Shown here: positions 18,333 through 27,362 of the stretch, one piece after another | Layout: each line of letters opens with the position of its first letter | Position numbering within the stretch: the first letter of the stretch is position 1 | Origin: VAZQ01 sp963807865 | Lineage (GTDB): Bacteria > Pseudomonadota > Alphaproteobacteria > Rhizobiales > Xanthobacteraceae | DNA: 64,000 bases | NCBI GenBank assembly: GCA_963807865.1 | Contig: CAWEDK010000025.1 | Coordinates: 62,001-126,000, forward strand | Direction of reading: 5' to 3' | Position numbers and translations under genes: made by a program | Notes under the pieces: model-generated | Databases searched by the model: none | What the model was told of the DNA's origin: nothing | Seen by the model: only the letters and a program-made list of their open reading frames with translations

Positions 18333-19016
18333 ATGAGTCACGGTGTGCATGCGGTTCAGCACGAGGTCGAGCATCAGATCGAGCACGAGGGACACGGCCA
18401 CGGTGGCGGACACAAGTCGGCCGATGCCAGCCTGAGCCTGAACCGCAAGATCGCGTTGCTCATTGCGGTGATCGCGCTGTTCCTGGCGATCTGCGAGACC
18501 ATGGGCAAAAGCGCGCAGACGCTCGGCATCGAGCTCAACATCAAAGCCTCCGACACCTGGAATTTCTTCCAGGCAAAGACCGTGCGGCAGACCTCATTGC
18601 GCACCGCTGCCGAGGCGATGATGCTCCAGGTCGAGGCCGCGCCGAACGAGCAGGCCAAGAAGGCGATGACGGCGCAGATCGAGCGCTGGCAGGCGACCGT
18701 CAAGCGTTACGACTCCGACCCCAAGGAGAAGGACGGCCGCAAGGAATTGCGCGCGCAGGCCGAAAAGTATGAGCATGATCGCGACATCGCGATGGCGCGC
18801 TATCACAACTACGAATTCGGCTCAGCCGCATTTCAGATCGGCATCGTGCTTGCGTCGGCGGCGGTCATCACCGGCGCGGTGGCGCTGGTCTACGGCGCGA
18901 TGGGGCTCGCCATCATCGGGCTTGGCTTCGTGGGGCTCGGCCTGTTCGCGCCCCATGTGCCGCACGACGTGATGCATTGGGTGCAACACCTGTTCACGTC
19001 AGGCGGCGCGCACTAA
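18333..19016 (+). CDS. DUF4337 domain-containing membrane protein
   Basis: A 227-residue protein with ATG 18333 after a strong GGGGAGAG site. The first 35 residues are rich in His and Glu ('EHQIEHEGHGHGGGHK'), which may bind metal ions. Membrane segments are at about 36-55 ('NRKIALLIAVIALFLAICET') and near the C-terminus (about 160-215, two segments rich in Gly/Ala/Val). The block 'ASDTWNFFQAKTVRQTSLRT' is typical of DUF4337. The central part is charged and helical, probably coiled-coil. Function unknown. Confidence 0.85.
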   Translation: MSHGVHAVQHEVEHQIEHEGHGHGGGHKSADASLSLNRKIALLIAVIALFLAICETMGKSAQTLGIELNIKASDTWNFFQAKTVRQTSLRTAAEAMMLQVEAAPNEQAKKAMTAQIERWQATVKRYDSDPKEKDGRKELRAQAEKYEHDRDIAMARYHNYEFGSAAFQIGIVLASAAVITGAVALVYGAMGLAIIGLGFVGLGLFAPHVPHDVMHWVQHLFTSGGAH

Positions 19017-19043
19017 GCTGATTTCCGCGGGGCGGCGCCGCGG

Positions 19044-19628
19044 CTATGCGGCGCGCGCGGCGTGCATGGTCCGGCGGATGCGCCGGAGGAGCCGCAGCGT
19101 GCGCGACGCGCGCTTCGGCGAGAAGATGTGCAGCCAGACCTTGACGCGGCGCTTGATCGGGTCGACGAGCGTGTGCGCGCGCTCGAGCAGCCAGAGCACC
19201 CAATCATAGAGTTGGCGGAACCAGGCAAGCTGCAGCAACTTTTCACGCGTGAGATCGAAGATGAAGGCGGTCACGCCGAGACTGACCACCTTGGCGAGAC
19301 CCAGCACCGCAAGCGCGCCCAGCCACTGCCCGTGCGCCAGCATCCACAGGCCCAGGAATTTGAGCGGCAGCAGCAGGATCACCGGCACGACGAAGACAGC
19401 GAGCGTCGCATAAGGCGGCAGACGCTCGATCGCCGCCGCCGCCCAGACCTTGATCCTGCGCAGCGGAATGCGTTCGACGATCCAGGCAACGATCGGCGCC
19501 AGATGGCTCCACAGCCACGCCTCGACCAGGAAGAAGAGCGCCAGCAGGATCAGGAACGGCCGAAACAGGCGACGCATCGCCGTTCGCCATGGCGGCCGCG
19601 GCCCCAACGTCGCGGAATCCGTGCTCAT
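19044..19628 (-). CDS. Small integral membrane protein of unknown function
   Basis: A 194-residue protein on the minus strand. Membrane segments: about 20-45 ('FLILLALFFLVEAWLWSHL'), 72-95 ('YATLAVFVVPVILLLPLKF') and 98-122 ('GQWLGALAVLGLAKVVSLGV'). The C-terminal 60 residues are strongly basic and helical, ending 'LRRIRRTMHAARAA'. No named domain is recognised, though similar proteins are common in Rhizobiales next to DUF4337 or lpd genes. It is convergent with DUF4337 and lies downstream of lpdA. The start ATG at 19628 may have an alternative at 19577. Confidence 0.75.
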   Translation of the reverse strand: MSTDSATLGPRPPWRTAMRRLFRPFLILLALFFLVEAWLWSHLAPIVAWIVERIPLRRIKVWAAAAIERLPPYATLAVFVVPVILLLPLKFLGLWMLAHGQWLGALAVLGLAKVVSLGVTAFIFDLTREKLLQLAWFRQLYDWVLWLLERAHTLVDPIKRRVKVWLHIFSPKRASRTLRLLRRIRRTMHAARAA

Positions 19629-19723
19629 GTCGCCCTACCCGTAGAGTCCAAGCTCCCCGCCGCGATCGCGCCCAGGTTAGCCGGATGGCCGTCGTCAGCG
19701 GTCCACAGTATCACATATGGACG

Positions 19724-21124
19724 TCACATACTGATCGCCCGTTTGCCGACCGCGAGCGCCGCCTCCTTGATCGCTTCACTCAGCGTCGGGTGGGCGTGGC
19801 AGGTGCGGGCAATGTCCTCCGCCGCGCCGCCGAATTCCATCGCGACGGCGGCCTCCGCAATCATGTTGCCGGCGTCGGCGCCGACGATATGGACGCCGAG
19901 GACGCGATCGGTCTTGGTATCTGCCAGGATTTTCACAAATCCGTCGGTCTGGTGGTTGACCTTGGCGCGGCCGTTGGCCGTGAAGGGAAACTTGCCGGCG
20001 TTGTAGGCGATGCTGGCGGCCTTCAACTCCTCCTCCGACTTGCCGACTGAAGCCACCTCCGGGAACGTGTAGATCACGTTCGGAATGACATCGTAGTTCA
20101 CGTGCCCGGCCTGGCCGGCGATGATCTCCGCCACCGCTACACCCTCATCCTCGGCCTTGTGCGCCAGCATCGGGCCGGCGATCACGTCACCGATCGCGTA
20201 GACGCCCGGCACGTTGGTGGCGTAGTGCACGTCGACAATCACGCGGCCCTTGTTGTCTTTCGCGACGCCGGCGGCTTCGAGCCCGAGACCTTCGGTGAAC
20301 GGCACGCGCCCAACCGAAACGAGCACCACGTCGGCTTCGACGGTCTCGGCCGTTCCACCGGCGGCCGGCTCGACCGTCGCCTTGAGCGTCTTTCCTGACG
20401 CGTCGACGGCGGTCACCTTGGACGACAGCTTGAACGCGATGCCCTGCTTTTCGAGAATGCGCTGGAACTGGCGGCAAACTTCATTGTCCATGCCGGGCAG
20501 GATGCGATCGAGAAACTCGACCACCAGCACCTGCGAACCGAGCCGCCGCCAGACGGAGCCGAGCTCGAGTCCGATCACACCGGCGCCGATCACCAGCAGC
20601 TTGCCGGGCACCTTGTCGAGGGTGAGCGCGCCGGTCGAGGAGACGATGCGCTTCTCGTCGATCTGGATGCCCTTGAGCCGGGCGACGTCGGAGCCGGTGG
20701 CGATGACGATGGCTTTCGTCTCCAGCACCTCGGTCTTGCCGTCGGCGGATTTGACCTCGACCCGGCCGGGCGCCGCAATCCGGCCGACGCCCTCGAACGT
20801 GTCGATCTTGTTCTTCTTGAGCAGATAGGCCACGCCCTTGACGTTGCCGTCGACGCCCTCGTCCTTGAATTTCATCATCGCGGCAAGATCGAGCTGCGGC
20901 TTGCCGACCATGATCCCCATGCGGCCGAACGCGTGCGCGGCCTCGTCGAAGAGTTCGGAGGCGTGCAGCAGCGCCTTCGACGGGATGCAGCCGACGTTGA
21001 GGCAGGTGCCGCCGAAGGTCTTGTCCTTCTCGACCACCGCCACCTTCATGCCGAGCTGCGCCGCGCGGATCGCGCACACGTATCCGCCGGGACCGGAACC
21101 GATGACGATGAGGTCGTGGGTCAT
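19724..21124 (-). CDS. lpdA: Dihydrolipoyl dehydrogenase (E3)
   Basis: Flavoprotein that reoxidises lipoamide on 2-oxo acid dehydrogenase complexes with NAD+. 466 residues, ATG 21124. The FAD-binding motif 'IGSGPGGYVCAIRAAQLG' is at about 8-25. The redox disulfide lies in 'GGTCLNVGCIPSKALLHAS', the NAD motif is 'VIGAGVIGLELGSVW', and the active-site His-Glu pair of the partner subunit is in 'CHAHPTLSEA'. It is the last gene of the sucA-sucB-lpdA set, 37 bp after sucB, so this E3 probably serves 2-oxoglutarate dehydrogenase. Intact. Confidence 0.96.
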   Translation of the reverse strand: MTHDLIVIGSGPGGYVCAIRAAQLGMKVAVVEKDKTFGGTCLNVGCIPSKALLHASELFDEAAHAFGRMGIMVGKPQLDLAAMMKFKDEGVDGNVKGVAYLLKKNKIDTFEGVGRIAAPGRVEVKSADGKTEVLETKAIVIATGSDVARLKGIQIDEKRIVSSTGALTLDKVPGKLLVIGAGVIGLELGSVWRRLGSQVLVVEFLDRILPGMDNEVCRQFQRILEKQGIAFKLSSKVTAVDASGKTLKATVEPAAGGTAETVEADVVLVSVGRVPFTEGLGLEAAGVAKDNKGRVIVDVHYATNVPGVYAIGDVIAGPMLAHKAEDEGVAVAEIIAGQAGHVNYDVIPNVIYTFPEVASVGKSEEELKAASIAYNAGKFPFTANGRAKVNHQTDGFVKILADTKTDRVLGVHIVGADAGNMIAEAAVAMEFGGAAEDIARTCHAHPTLSEAIKEAALAVGKRAISM

Positions 21125-21160
21125 GACTACGTCTTCTTTGCCTTCAGCCCTAGGAAGTTC

Positions 21161-22454
21161 CTACAAATCCAGCACCAGCCGGCCCGGATCCTCCAGCACT
21201 TCCTTGACCCGCACCAGGAAGGTCACGGCCTCGCGGCCGTCGACGATACGGTGATCGTATGACAACGCGAGGTACATCATCGGCCGCGCCTCGATCTTGC
21301 CGGCGACCACCATCGGCCGCTCCTGGATCTTGTGCATCCCGAGGATGCCGGACTGCGGCGCGTTGAGGATCGGGGTCGACATCAGCGAGCCGTAGACGCC
21401 GCCGTTCGAGATTGTGAAGGTCCCGCCCTGCATTTCCTCGATCTTGAGCGCGCCGTCGCGCGCGCGCCGCCCGAAGTCCGCGATCGCCTTCTCGATCTCG
21501 GCCAGCGATTTGTGGTCGCAGTCGCGGATGACCGGCACGACCAGGCCGCGCTCGGTGCCGACCGCCACGCCGATGTGATAATAGTTCTTGTAGACGATGT
21601 CGGTGCCGTCGATCTCGGCGTTGACGGCAGGAATCTCCTTCAGCGCCTGTCACGCAGGCACGAACGAAGAAGCCCATGAAGCCGAGCTTCGTGCCGTGCT
21701 TCTTCTCGAACAGATCCTTGTACTCGTTGCGCATCGCCATGACCTCGCCCATGTCGACCTCGTTGAAGGTCGTCAGCATGGCGGCGGTGGTCTGCGCCTC
21801 CTTCAGGCGCCGCGCGATGGTCTGGCGCAGGCGCGTCATCTTCACGCGCTCTTCGCGCGATGCATCGTCGGGCGGCGACGGCGCGCGCGCCTGGATCGCG
21901 GCCGCGGACTGCGCGACGGGCGTGGGCGCCGCCGCTGCCCGCTCGATCGCCGCCAGCATGTCGCCCTTGGTGACGCGGCCGTCTTTGCCGGAGCCCGGGA
22001 CGGTCGCCGGCTCGATGCCGGTTTCGGCCGCGAGTTTGCGCACCGAAGGCGGCACCGGCATGTCGCCGGAAGCTTGACTTGGGTTCGCCGTCCGCCTTGG
22101 GGGGCACGCGAGGCTGCGGCTCTTCGTCCGCGGCATCGATCGGAACCGGTGGTCGAGGTCTTCTGATCCGGCCGGCCGGTCGGGGCCGGCGTCGACTTGT
22201 CGGCGCGCCGTTCCGGCCGCGCCCTCGGTGATCTGACCGAGCAGCGCGCCGACCGCGACCGTCTCGCCGTCCTGCGCGGCGATCGAGCCCAGGACGCCGG
22301 CGGCCGGCGCCGGCACCTCGATGGTCACCTTGTCGGTCTCGAGCTCGACCAGCGGCTCGTCGACCGCGACCGGATCGCCGGCCTTCTTGAACCACTTGCC
22401 GATGGTGGCCTCGGTGACCGATTCGCCGAGCGTGGGGACGCGGATTTCAGTCAT
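21161..22454 (-). CDS. sucB: Dihydrolipoyllysine succinyltransferase, E2 of 2-oxoglutarate dehydrogenase (frameshifted)
   Basis: From ATG 22454, a lipoyl domain is clear (residues 1-75; lipoyl Lys in 'ELETDKVTIEVPAP'), then a linker, an E3-binding domain ('VPPSVRKLAAETGIEPATV') and the start of the catalytic domain up to 'GFMGFFVRACV'. The rest of the catalytic domain, with the active-site motif 'YDHRIVDG', reads in another frame and ends at 21161. The linker between about 22060 and 22240 is also scrambled between frames. The span is 1294 bp (net +1). As an essential TCA-cycle component it is likely intact in the living cell. It sits between sucA and lpdA. Confidence 0.88.
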
Positions 22455-22470
22455 AAGCTAACTCCCTCCA

Positions 22471-22596
22471 CCGTCATGCCCGGCACCCGGGTCCCGCCTT
22501 CGGCGGGCCGAGTGTGAACTCGTGCCGGGCATCCACGTCTTTGCATCACTCAGCAGGAGAAGACGTGGATGGCCGGGACAAGCCCGGCCATGACGG
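22471..22596. repeat. Compound palindromic repeat between sucB and sucA
   Basis: A 126-bp nested inverted repeat. The outer arms are CCGTCATG (22471) and CATGACGG (ending 22596), the inner arms ATCCACGTCTT and AAGACGTGGAT, and further GC-rich palindromes lie within each half. It could fold into one long cruciform or RNA hairpin. The form matches dispersed extragenic repeats of Rhizobiales that begin with GTCATGCCCGGC. Related pieces appear at 30680 and 53376. It fills nearly the whole sucA-sucB gap, so it is transcribed with the operon. Confidence 0.75.
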
Positions 22597-22605
22597 ATCA
22601 ATGAA

Positions 22606-25560
22606 CTATCCCAGCGCCTCGTCGAGGAACGCCTTGAGCTGCGCGAGGTGCCGCGACATCTGGCCGATCGCCGTCGAAGCCGAGGCCGGACGCCCGACAT
22701 AGGCAGCGCGCGGGTTCTTCGCACCGAGCTGTGTGAGCACCCATTCGAGGTAGGGCTCAATGAACGGAAACGCGCCCATGTTGCGCGGCTCCTCCTGGCA
22801 CCAGACGAACTGCGCGTTGCGGAAGCGCCCGAGTTCCTGCACCAGCGCCTTGAGCGGCACCGGATAGAGCTGTTCGACCCGCAGCAGGTAGATGTCGTTG
22901 ATGCCGCGCTTCTCGCGCTCCTCGTAGAGATCGTAGTAGACCTTGCCGCTGCACAGCACGACGCGACGGATTTTCTCGTCCGCGACCAGCTTGATCTTTT
23001 CCCCGGGAAGATACTGCGCGTCGTCCCAGAGCAGGCGATGGAACGTCGTACCCGGACCCAGCTCGTCGAGCCGGGACACCGCGCGCTTGTGGCGCAGCAG
23101 CGACTTGGGCGTCATCAGGATCAACGGCTTGCGAATGTTTCGCTTCAACTGCCGGCGCAGGATGTGAAAATAGTTGGCCGGCGTCGTGCAGTTCGCGACC
23201 TGCATGTTGTCCTCGCCGCACATCTGCAGGAAGCGCTCAAGCCGAGCCGAGGAGTGCTCCGGCCCCTGCCCTTCGTAACCGTGCGGCAGGAGGCACACCA
23301 GTCCGGACATCCGCAGCCACTTGCGTTCGCCCGACGAGATGAACTGGTCGAATATCACCTGGGCGCCGTTGGCGAAATCGCCGAACTGCGCCTCCCAGAG
23401 CGTCAGGGCATTGGGCTCGGCGAGCGAATAGCCGTATTCGAAACCGAGCACTGCCTCCTCGGACAGCATCGAGTTGACGACCTCGTAGCGCGCCTGGTCG
23501 TCACGGACGTGATTGAACGAGGTGTAGCGGTTCTCGTTCTCCTGATCGACCAGCACCGAATGGCGTTGCGAGAAGGTTCCGCGCTCGCTGTCCTGTCCGG
23601 AGAGGCGCACCGGGTGGCCGTCGAGCAGCAGCGAGCAGAATGCCAGCGCCTCGGCGGTGGCCCAGTCGATGCCCTCGCCGGTCTTGACGGCCTTGGCGCG
23701 CGCATCGAGGAACCGCTGAATAGTGCGGTGGACGTGGAAATCCTTCGGCACCACCGTGATCTTCTCACCGATCTCCTTGAGCGTCGCGATTTCGACCCCG
23801 GTGTGGCCACGGCGCGGATCGTCCTGGTCGCGCGCCGCCGTAATGTCGGTCCAGCGGCCGTCGAGCCAGTCGGCGCTGTTGGGCTTGTAGCCCTGGCTCG
23901 CCTCCAACTCGACGTCGAGCCGGGCGCGCCAATCGGCGCGCATCTTTTCGACCTCGCCCTCGGTGACGACGCCCTCCGCGATGAGCTTCTTGGAATAGAT
24001 TTCGAGCGTGGTGGGATGCGCCTTGATGGCCTTGTACATCAACGGCTGCGTGAACGCCGGCTCGTCGCCTTCGTTGTGGCCGAAGCGGCGATAGCAGAAC
24101 ATGTCGATCACGACCGGATGCTGGAACTTTTGCCGGAACTCGGTCGCGACCTTCGCGGCGTAGACCACCGCCTCCGGGTCGTCGCCGTTCGCGTGGAAGA
24201 CCGGCGCCTCCACCATCTTGGCAACGTCGGAAGGATACGGCGAGGACCGCGAGTAGCGCGGATACGTCGTAAACCCGATCTGGTTGTTGACGATGAAATG
24301 CACCGAGCCGCCGGTACGGTGTCCGCGCAATCCGGAAAGGCCGAAGCACTCGGCCACCACGCCCTGACCGGCAAATGCCGCGTCGCCCGAAATGAGCAGC
24401 GGCATCGCCATGGTGCGGTCTTCGCGCGTTCCGCCGAGCTGGTCCTGCTTGGCGCGGGTCTTGCCGAGCACCACCGGATTGACGATTTCGAGGTGCGACG
24501 GATTCGCGGTGAGCGATAGATGCACGCGGTTGCCGTCGAACTCGCGGTCGGATGATGCGCCGAGGTGATATTTCACGTCACCCGAGCCTTCCACTTCGTC
24601 GGGCGAGACCGAACCGCCCTTGAATTCATGGAAGATCGCGCGGTGCGGCTTGCCCAATACCTGCGCCAGCACGTTGAGCCGGCCGCGGTGCGCCATGCCG
24701 ATGACAATGTCCTGCACGCCAAGCGCTCCACCGCGCTTGATGATCTGCTCCAGCGCCGGGATCATCGATTCACTGCCGTCGAGCCCGAACCGCTTCGTGC
24801 CGGTGAATTTCAGATCGCAGAATTTCTCGAAACCTTCCGCCTCGACCAACTTGTTGAGGATCGCCCGTTTGCCCTCACGGGTGAAGGTGATCTCCTTGTC
24901 GGCCCCCTCGATACGTTCCTGCAACCAGCCTTTCTGCGCCGGATCGGAGATCTGCATGAACTCGACACCGAGCGTCTGGCAGTAGGTGCGCCGCAGGATG
25001 CCGAGAATTTCGCGCAGCGTGGCGAATTCGAGTCCCAGCACCCGGTCGAGGAAAATGCGCCGGTCCATGTCGGCGTCCGTGAAGCCATAGGAACTCGGTT
25101 CGAGCTCCGCTTCATTCCTGTGGGGCTCAAGGCCGAGAGGATCGAGATTGGCGTGGAAATGGCCGCGCGCCCGGTAGGCACGGATCAGCATCAGCGCATG
25201 GATCGAATCGCGCGTGGCCTGCTGGACGTGTGCGGGAGAGAGTTCGACGCCGCTTGTCTGCGCGCGCGCCTTCAACTTGTCGTCGATCGCGCGCTCCACC
25301 TCGTGCCAGTCACCATCGAGGGCAGCGACGAGTTCATTGCGCGCGACGCGCGGCCAGTCCGGCCGCTTCCAGGAGGGGCCCTCTGTGCCCCGGAGCGCGC
25401 GGTTTTCGTCTTTCAGGCTTTTGAAAAAGGCCTGCCATTCAGCGTCGACCGACCGGGGATCGGCCTCGTACCGGGCATAGAGATCTTCGAGATAGGGCGC
25501 GTTGCCGCCGTATAGGAACGAAGTACGGGCAAAGGCGGCATTGGCGTCTTGGCGGGACAT
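22606..25560 (-). CDS. sucA: 2-oxoglutarate dehydrogenase E1
   Basis: Thiamine-diphosphate-dependent decarboxylase of the 2-oxoglutarate dehydrogenase complex. The frame is open to 25671, but ATG 25560 gives the expected 'MSRQDANAAFARTSFLYGGN' start and 984 residues. The N-terminal 40 residues carry the E2-binding peptide. 'GMAHRGRLNVLAQVLGKP' and 'VVAECFGLSGLRGHRTGGS' belong to the ThDP domain, and the transketolase-like C-terminal half is complete ('MTPKSLLRHKRAVS'). No frameshift in nearly 3 kb, in contrast to sucB next door. It heads the sucA-sucB-lpdA set. Confidence 0.97.
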   Translation of the reverse strand: MSRQDANAAFARTSFLYGGNAPYLEDLYARYEADPRSVDAEWQAFFKSLKDENRALRGTEGPSWKRPDWPRVARNELVAALDGDWHEVERAIDDKLKARAQTSGVELSPAHVQQATRDSIHALMLIRAYRARGHFHANLDPLGLEPHRNEAELEPSSYGFTDADMDRRIFLDRVLGLEFATLREILGILRRTYCQTLGVEFMQISDPAQKGWLQERIEGADKEITFTREGKRAILNKLVEAEGFEKFCDLKFTGTKRFGLDGSESMIPALEQIIKRGGALGVQDIVIGMAHRGRLNVLAQVLGKPHRAIFHEFKGGSVSPDEVEGSGDVKYHLGASSDREFDGNRVHLSLTANPSHLEIVNPVVLGKTRAKQDQLGGTREDRTMAMPLLISGDAAFAGQGVVAECFGLSGLRGHRTGGSVHFIVNNQIGFTTYPRYSRSSPYPSDVAKMVEAPVFHANGDDPEAVVYAAKVATEFRQKFQHPVVIDMFCYRRFGHNEGDEPAFTQPLMYKAIKAHPTTLEIYSKKLIAEGVVTEGEVEKMRADWRARLDVELEASQGYKPNSADWLDGRWTDITAARDQDDPRRGHTGVEIATLKEIGEKITVVPKDFHVHRTIQRFLDARAKAVKTGEGIDWATAEALAFCSLLLDGHPVRLSGQDSERGTFSQRHSVLVDQENENRYTSFNHVRDDQARYEVVNSMLSEEAVLGFEYGYSLAEPNALTLWEAQFGDFANGAQVIFDQFISSGERKWLRMSGLVCLLPHGYEGQGPEHSSARLERFLQMCGEDNMQVANCTTPANYFHILRRQLKRNIRKPLILMTPKSLLRHKRAVSRLDELGPGTTFHRLLWDDAQYLPGEKIKLVADEKIRRVVLCSGKVYYDLYEEREKRGINDIYLLRVEQLYPVPLKALVQELGRFRNAQFVWCQEEPRNMGAFPFIEPYLEWVLTQLGAKNPRAAYVGRPASASTAIGQMSRHLAQLKAFLDEALG

Positions 25561-25869
25561 GGGCAGGTCCTGATCGAGAAAGGCGGCGTTTGGCCCGGCC
25601 GGCGGAGGGCGGGAGGCGAATCCGGCAACTTCGGCCCTTATAACATCTATGCTGCAACTGCGTCCTAGCAAATGCCAATAAAATGGATATCAATTCATTT
25701 TATGCCGAAAACGAAAAGTCCCGGCTTGGGTTAGAACCATTGGATGACCGGCATGCTCGCAATGAATTGGGCAGCCTCTCCAGATTTAATTCACCAGATT
25801 CACCTTGCCTTCTCATGGACGGACGCCGCCGCTCTCGCGGATGCCCACAATGCGAAGAGCCCCGGAACG
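25561..25869. other. Non-coding leader region upstream of sucA
   Basis: About 310 bp between sucA and the omp terminator. No credible gene is seen; the short frames here lack ribosome sites and homology. The stretch 25660-25800 is noticeably more AT-rich than its surroundings and probably holds the sucA promoter on the minus strand. A direct repeat AGAGCCCCGG occurs near 25855 and again in the terminator at 25875. Confidence 0.5.
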
Positions 25870-25899
25870 CAAAGAGCCCCGGCGTGTCCGCCGGGGCTC
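25870..25899 (-). terminator. Intrinsic terminator of the omp gene at 25927
   Basis: Perfect 11-bp stem: GAGCCCCGGCG at 25874-25884 pairs with CGCCGGGGCTC at 25889-25899 around a four-base loop. On the minus strand the stem is followed by CTTTGCGTT, a short T-run. It lies 27 bp beyond the stop of the outer-membrane gene, so it most likely ends that transcript and insulates sucA. Confidence 0.75.
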
Positions 25900-25926
25900 C
25901 ATTCGTTTGTTCAGTAGAACCAAGCG

Positions 25927-26706
25927 TCAGTAGCGACCGCCGCCGAAGCGGTAGTTGAGGCCGATACGCGTAACCCATGCATAGTCCTGGTTTTCAAAAC
26001 GCTGATTGACCCCTGGGTTATGGACCAAGCTGACGTAGCTCGTGTCGCCGCGCTCAAACGCCATGTAGAGGAATTCGCTCTTGAGGCTCCAAGCGTTGGT
26101 GATGGCCCATTCCGTGCCGACACCGAGGACACCGCCCCAACGCCAGTGCTTCTGCGAGAACACCTCGGTGATACCGTTGCCGTCGTCGAACAGCGTGAAC
26201 TGCCGATTGAAGTTGGCATAGGCCAAGCCACCGGTCACATAAAGCATGACATTGTCGACCACGATGCCGGTGCGGGCCTGCAACGTGCCGAAGCTGCTCA
26301 GCTTGCTGGACACGGTCAGCGTGTCGGTGGGCAGGCCTTCTCCGTCGGTGTAGACGTTGGATGCGTTGATGCTTGCCCAATTGTAGTCTGCGGAGATCCC
26401 GAAGACCGTGCAGCCGGACTGCCAATTGTAGCCACCACCAACACCGCCAGCGATTCCGCCCTTCGCATTCCTTCGGTCGCCGACCAGGTCATCGTCCACG
26501 GCGCCCGCCCAGCCGTCACGGTCCGACCAGCTATTGTCGTAACGTGCGTACCCAACCTGGGCGCCGACGTAGAACCCGCCGAAATTCGCGCAGGCCGGCC
26601 GAACCGGCGGCGGCGCCTTGTAGGCTACCGGCAGATCGGCCGCATTGGCCGCGCCAGCCGCGAGCGCAACAAGCGCCGTCGTCGCAAGAAAGAGCTTCTT
26701 CATCAT
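25927..26706 (-). CDS. Outer-membrane beta-barrel protein (Omp25/31-like), copy 1
   Basis: A 259-residue protein with a signal peptide (residues 1-22, ending 'AGAANA') and mature start 'ADLPVAYKAPPPV', the hallmark of Rhizobiales Omp25/Omp31-type porin-like proteins. It continues with Gly/aromatic-rich alternating strands ('GGFYVGAQVGYARYD', 'YVTGGLAYANFN') and a C-terminal strand 'WVTRIGLNYRFGG'. An eight-stranded barrel is expected. Starts ATG 26706 or 26703 are equivalent. It is a paralogue of the gene at 27363, sharing the YVTGGLA and aromatic WGG/W blocks. The two flank a decayed sucD piece, suggesting a shared duplication history. Function: envelope integrity, inferred from the family. 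Confidence 0.88.
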   Translation of the reverse strand: MMKKLFLATTALVALAAGAANAADLPVAYKAPPPVRPACANFGGFYVGAQVGYARYDNSWSDRDGWAGAVDDDLVGDRRNAKGGIAGGVGGGYNWQSGCTVFGISADYNWASINASNVYTDGEGLPTDTLTVSSKLSSFGTLQARTGIVVDNVMLYVTGGLAYANFNRQFTLFDDGNGITEVFSQKHWRWGGVLGVGTEWAITNAWSLKSEFLYMAFERGDTSYVSLVHNPGVNQRFENQDYAWVTRIGLNYRFGGGRY

Positions 26707-26964
26707 GATCCCCTGTTAGTTGTCCCGCCTCACCGCACCGCACGGCCCCGCGCTTAAATCCCCGGCGAAGCCTTGCGTCTTGATCGCGCCATCGCGACTG
26801 CGTGAAAAGCACTCTACACCAAAGTGGCGCTCTAATCTGTGATCGGCGCGCAACACTCGATGCAAATGCGCTTGCACACGCCGGTAATGAGATACGCCGC
26901 CCTAATTCCGCTCCGATCTGGGACAGGTCATGCAACTGCGTCGCCGAAAAGCCTTTGACCCTTC
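26707..26964. other. Promoter region of omp copy 1
   Basis: About 258 bp upstream of the outer-membrane gene, between it and the sucD remnant. No gene is supported. It should carry the minus-strand promoter of the omp gene; no distinctive operator was recognised. Confidence 0.4.
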
Positions 26965-27265
26965 AGGACCCGAGGAAGGTCCTGCCGAGCCGGCGGGCGA
27001 AGGCGACGCCTCGATGCCGACTGCCTCCATCGCGGCGATCTTCAACTCCGCCTCGCTCTTACCTACCGGGATGATCACGCCGGCGTGCTTATGCGGCGGC
27101 CCAGCGGCACCGTGCCGGCGATGAAGCCGACGATCCGATTCTTGCGGCCGTGCTTGACCTCGTCGGTCAGGAATTGCGCCGCATCCTCTTCGGTCGCACC
27201 GCCGATCTCACCGATCATGACGATCGATTTCGATCGCCTGGTCGACGAACAGCGTCGTTGAATTC
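26965..27265 (-). pseudogene. Decayed duplicate of the sucD 3' part
   Basis: On the minus strand this stretch reads 'VMIGEIGGATEEDAAQFLTD' and then 'EVKHGRKNRIVGFIAGTVP', the same segment as 'IMIGEIGGAAEEDAAQFLID' in the intact sucD at 28333. At the DNA level it aligns with the sucD 3' region from about 28355 to 28660 in the same orientation and order, including the CCGAGCCGGCGGGCGAAGGC block near the end. Stops and small indels break the frame, the phospho-histidine part (GHAGAII) is lost, and the first two thirds of the gene are missing. Since a complete sucD lies about 1 kb away, this is genuine decay. It sits between two omp paralogues, consistent with a tandem omp-sucD duplication. Confidence 0.85.
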
Positions 27266-27324
27266 GACCGCCGGTAGCGCCATTCCCGCCCCGCCGATGG
27301 ATGCAAACCGGCCCTTCCGTCAGA

Positions 27325-27350
27325 GGGCGCTGGACAACCGTCCAACGCCC
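27325..27350 (-). terminator. Hairpin just past omp copy 2
   Basis: GGGCGCTGGAC (27325-27335) pairs with GTCCAACGCCC (27340-27350) with one mismatch and a four-base loop, giving ten pairs. It begins 13 bp downstream of the stop of the gene at 27363. There is no T-run on the minus strand, so it may be a weak terminator or an mRNA 3'-end stabiliser. Confidence 0.5.
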
Positions 27351-27362
27351 CCTACGCAAGCA

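Noticed and set aside
19690..19723. Possible terminator after lpdA
   Set aside because: Only a five-bp stem (GTCCA/TGGAC) with a long loop and no T-run.
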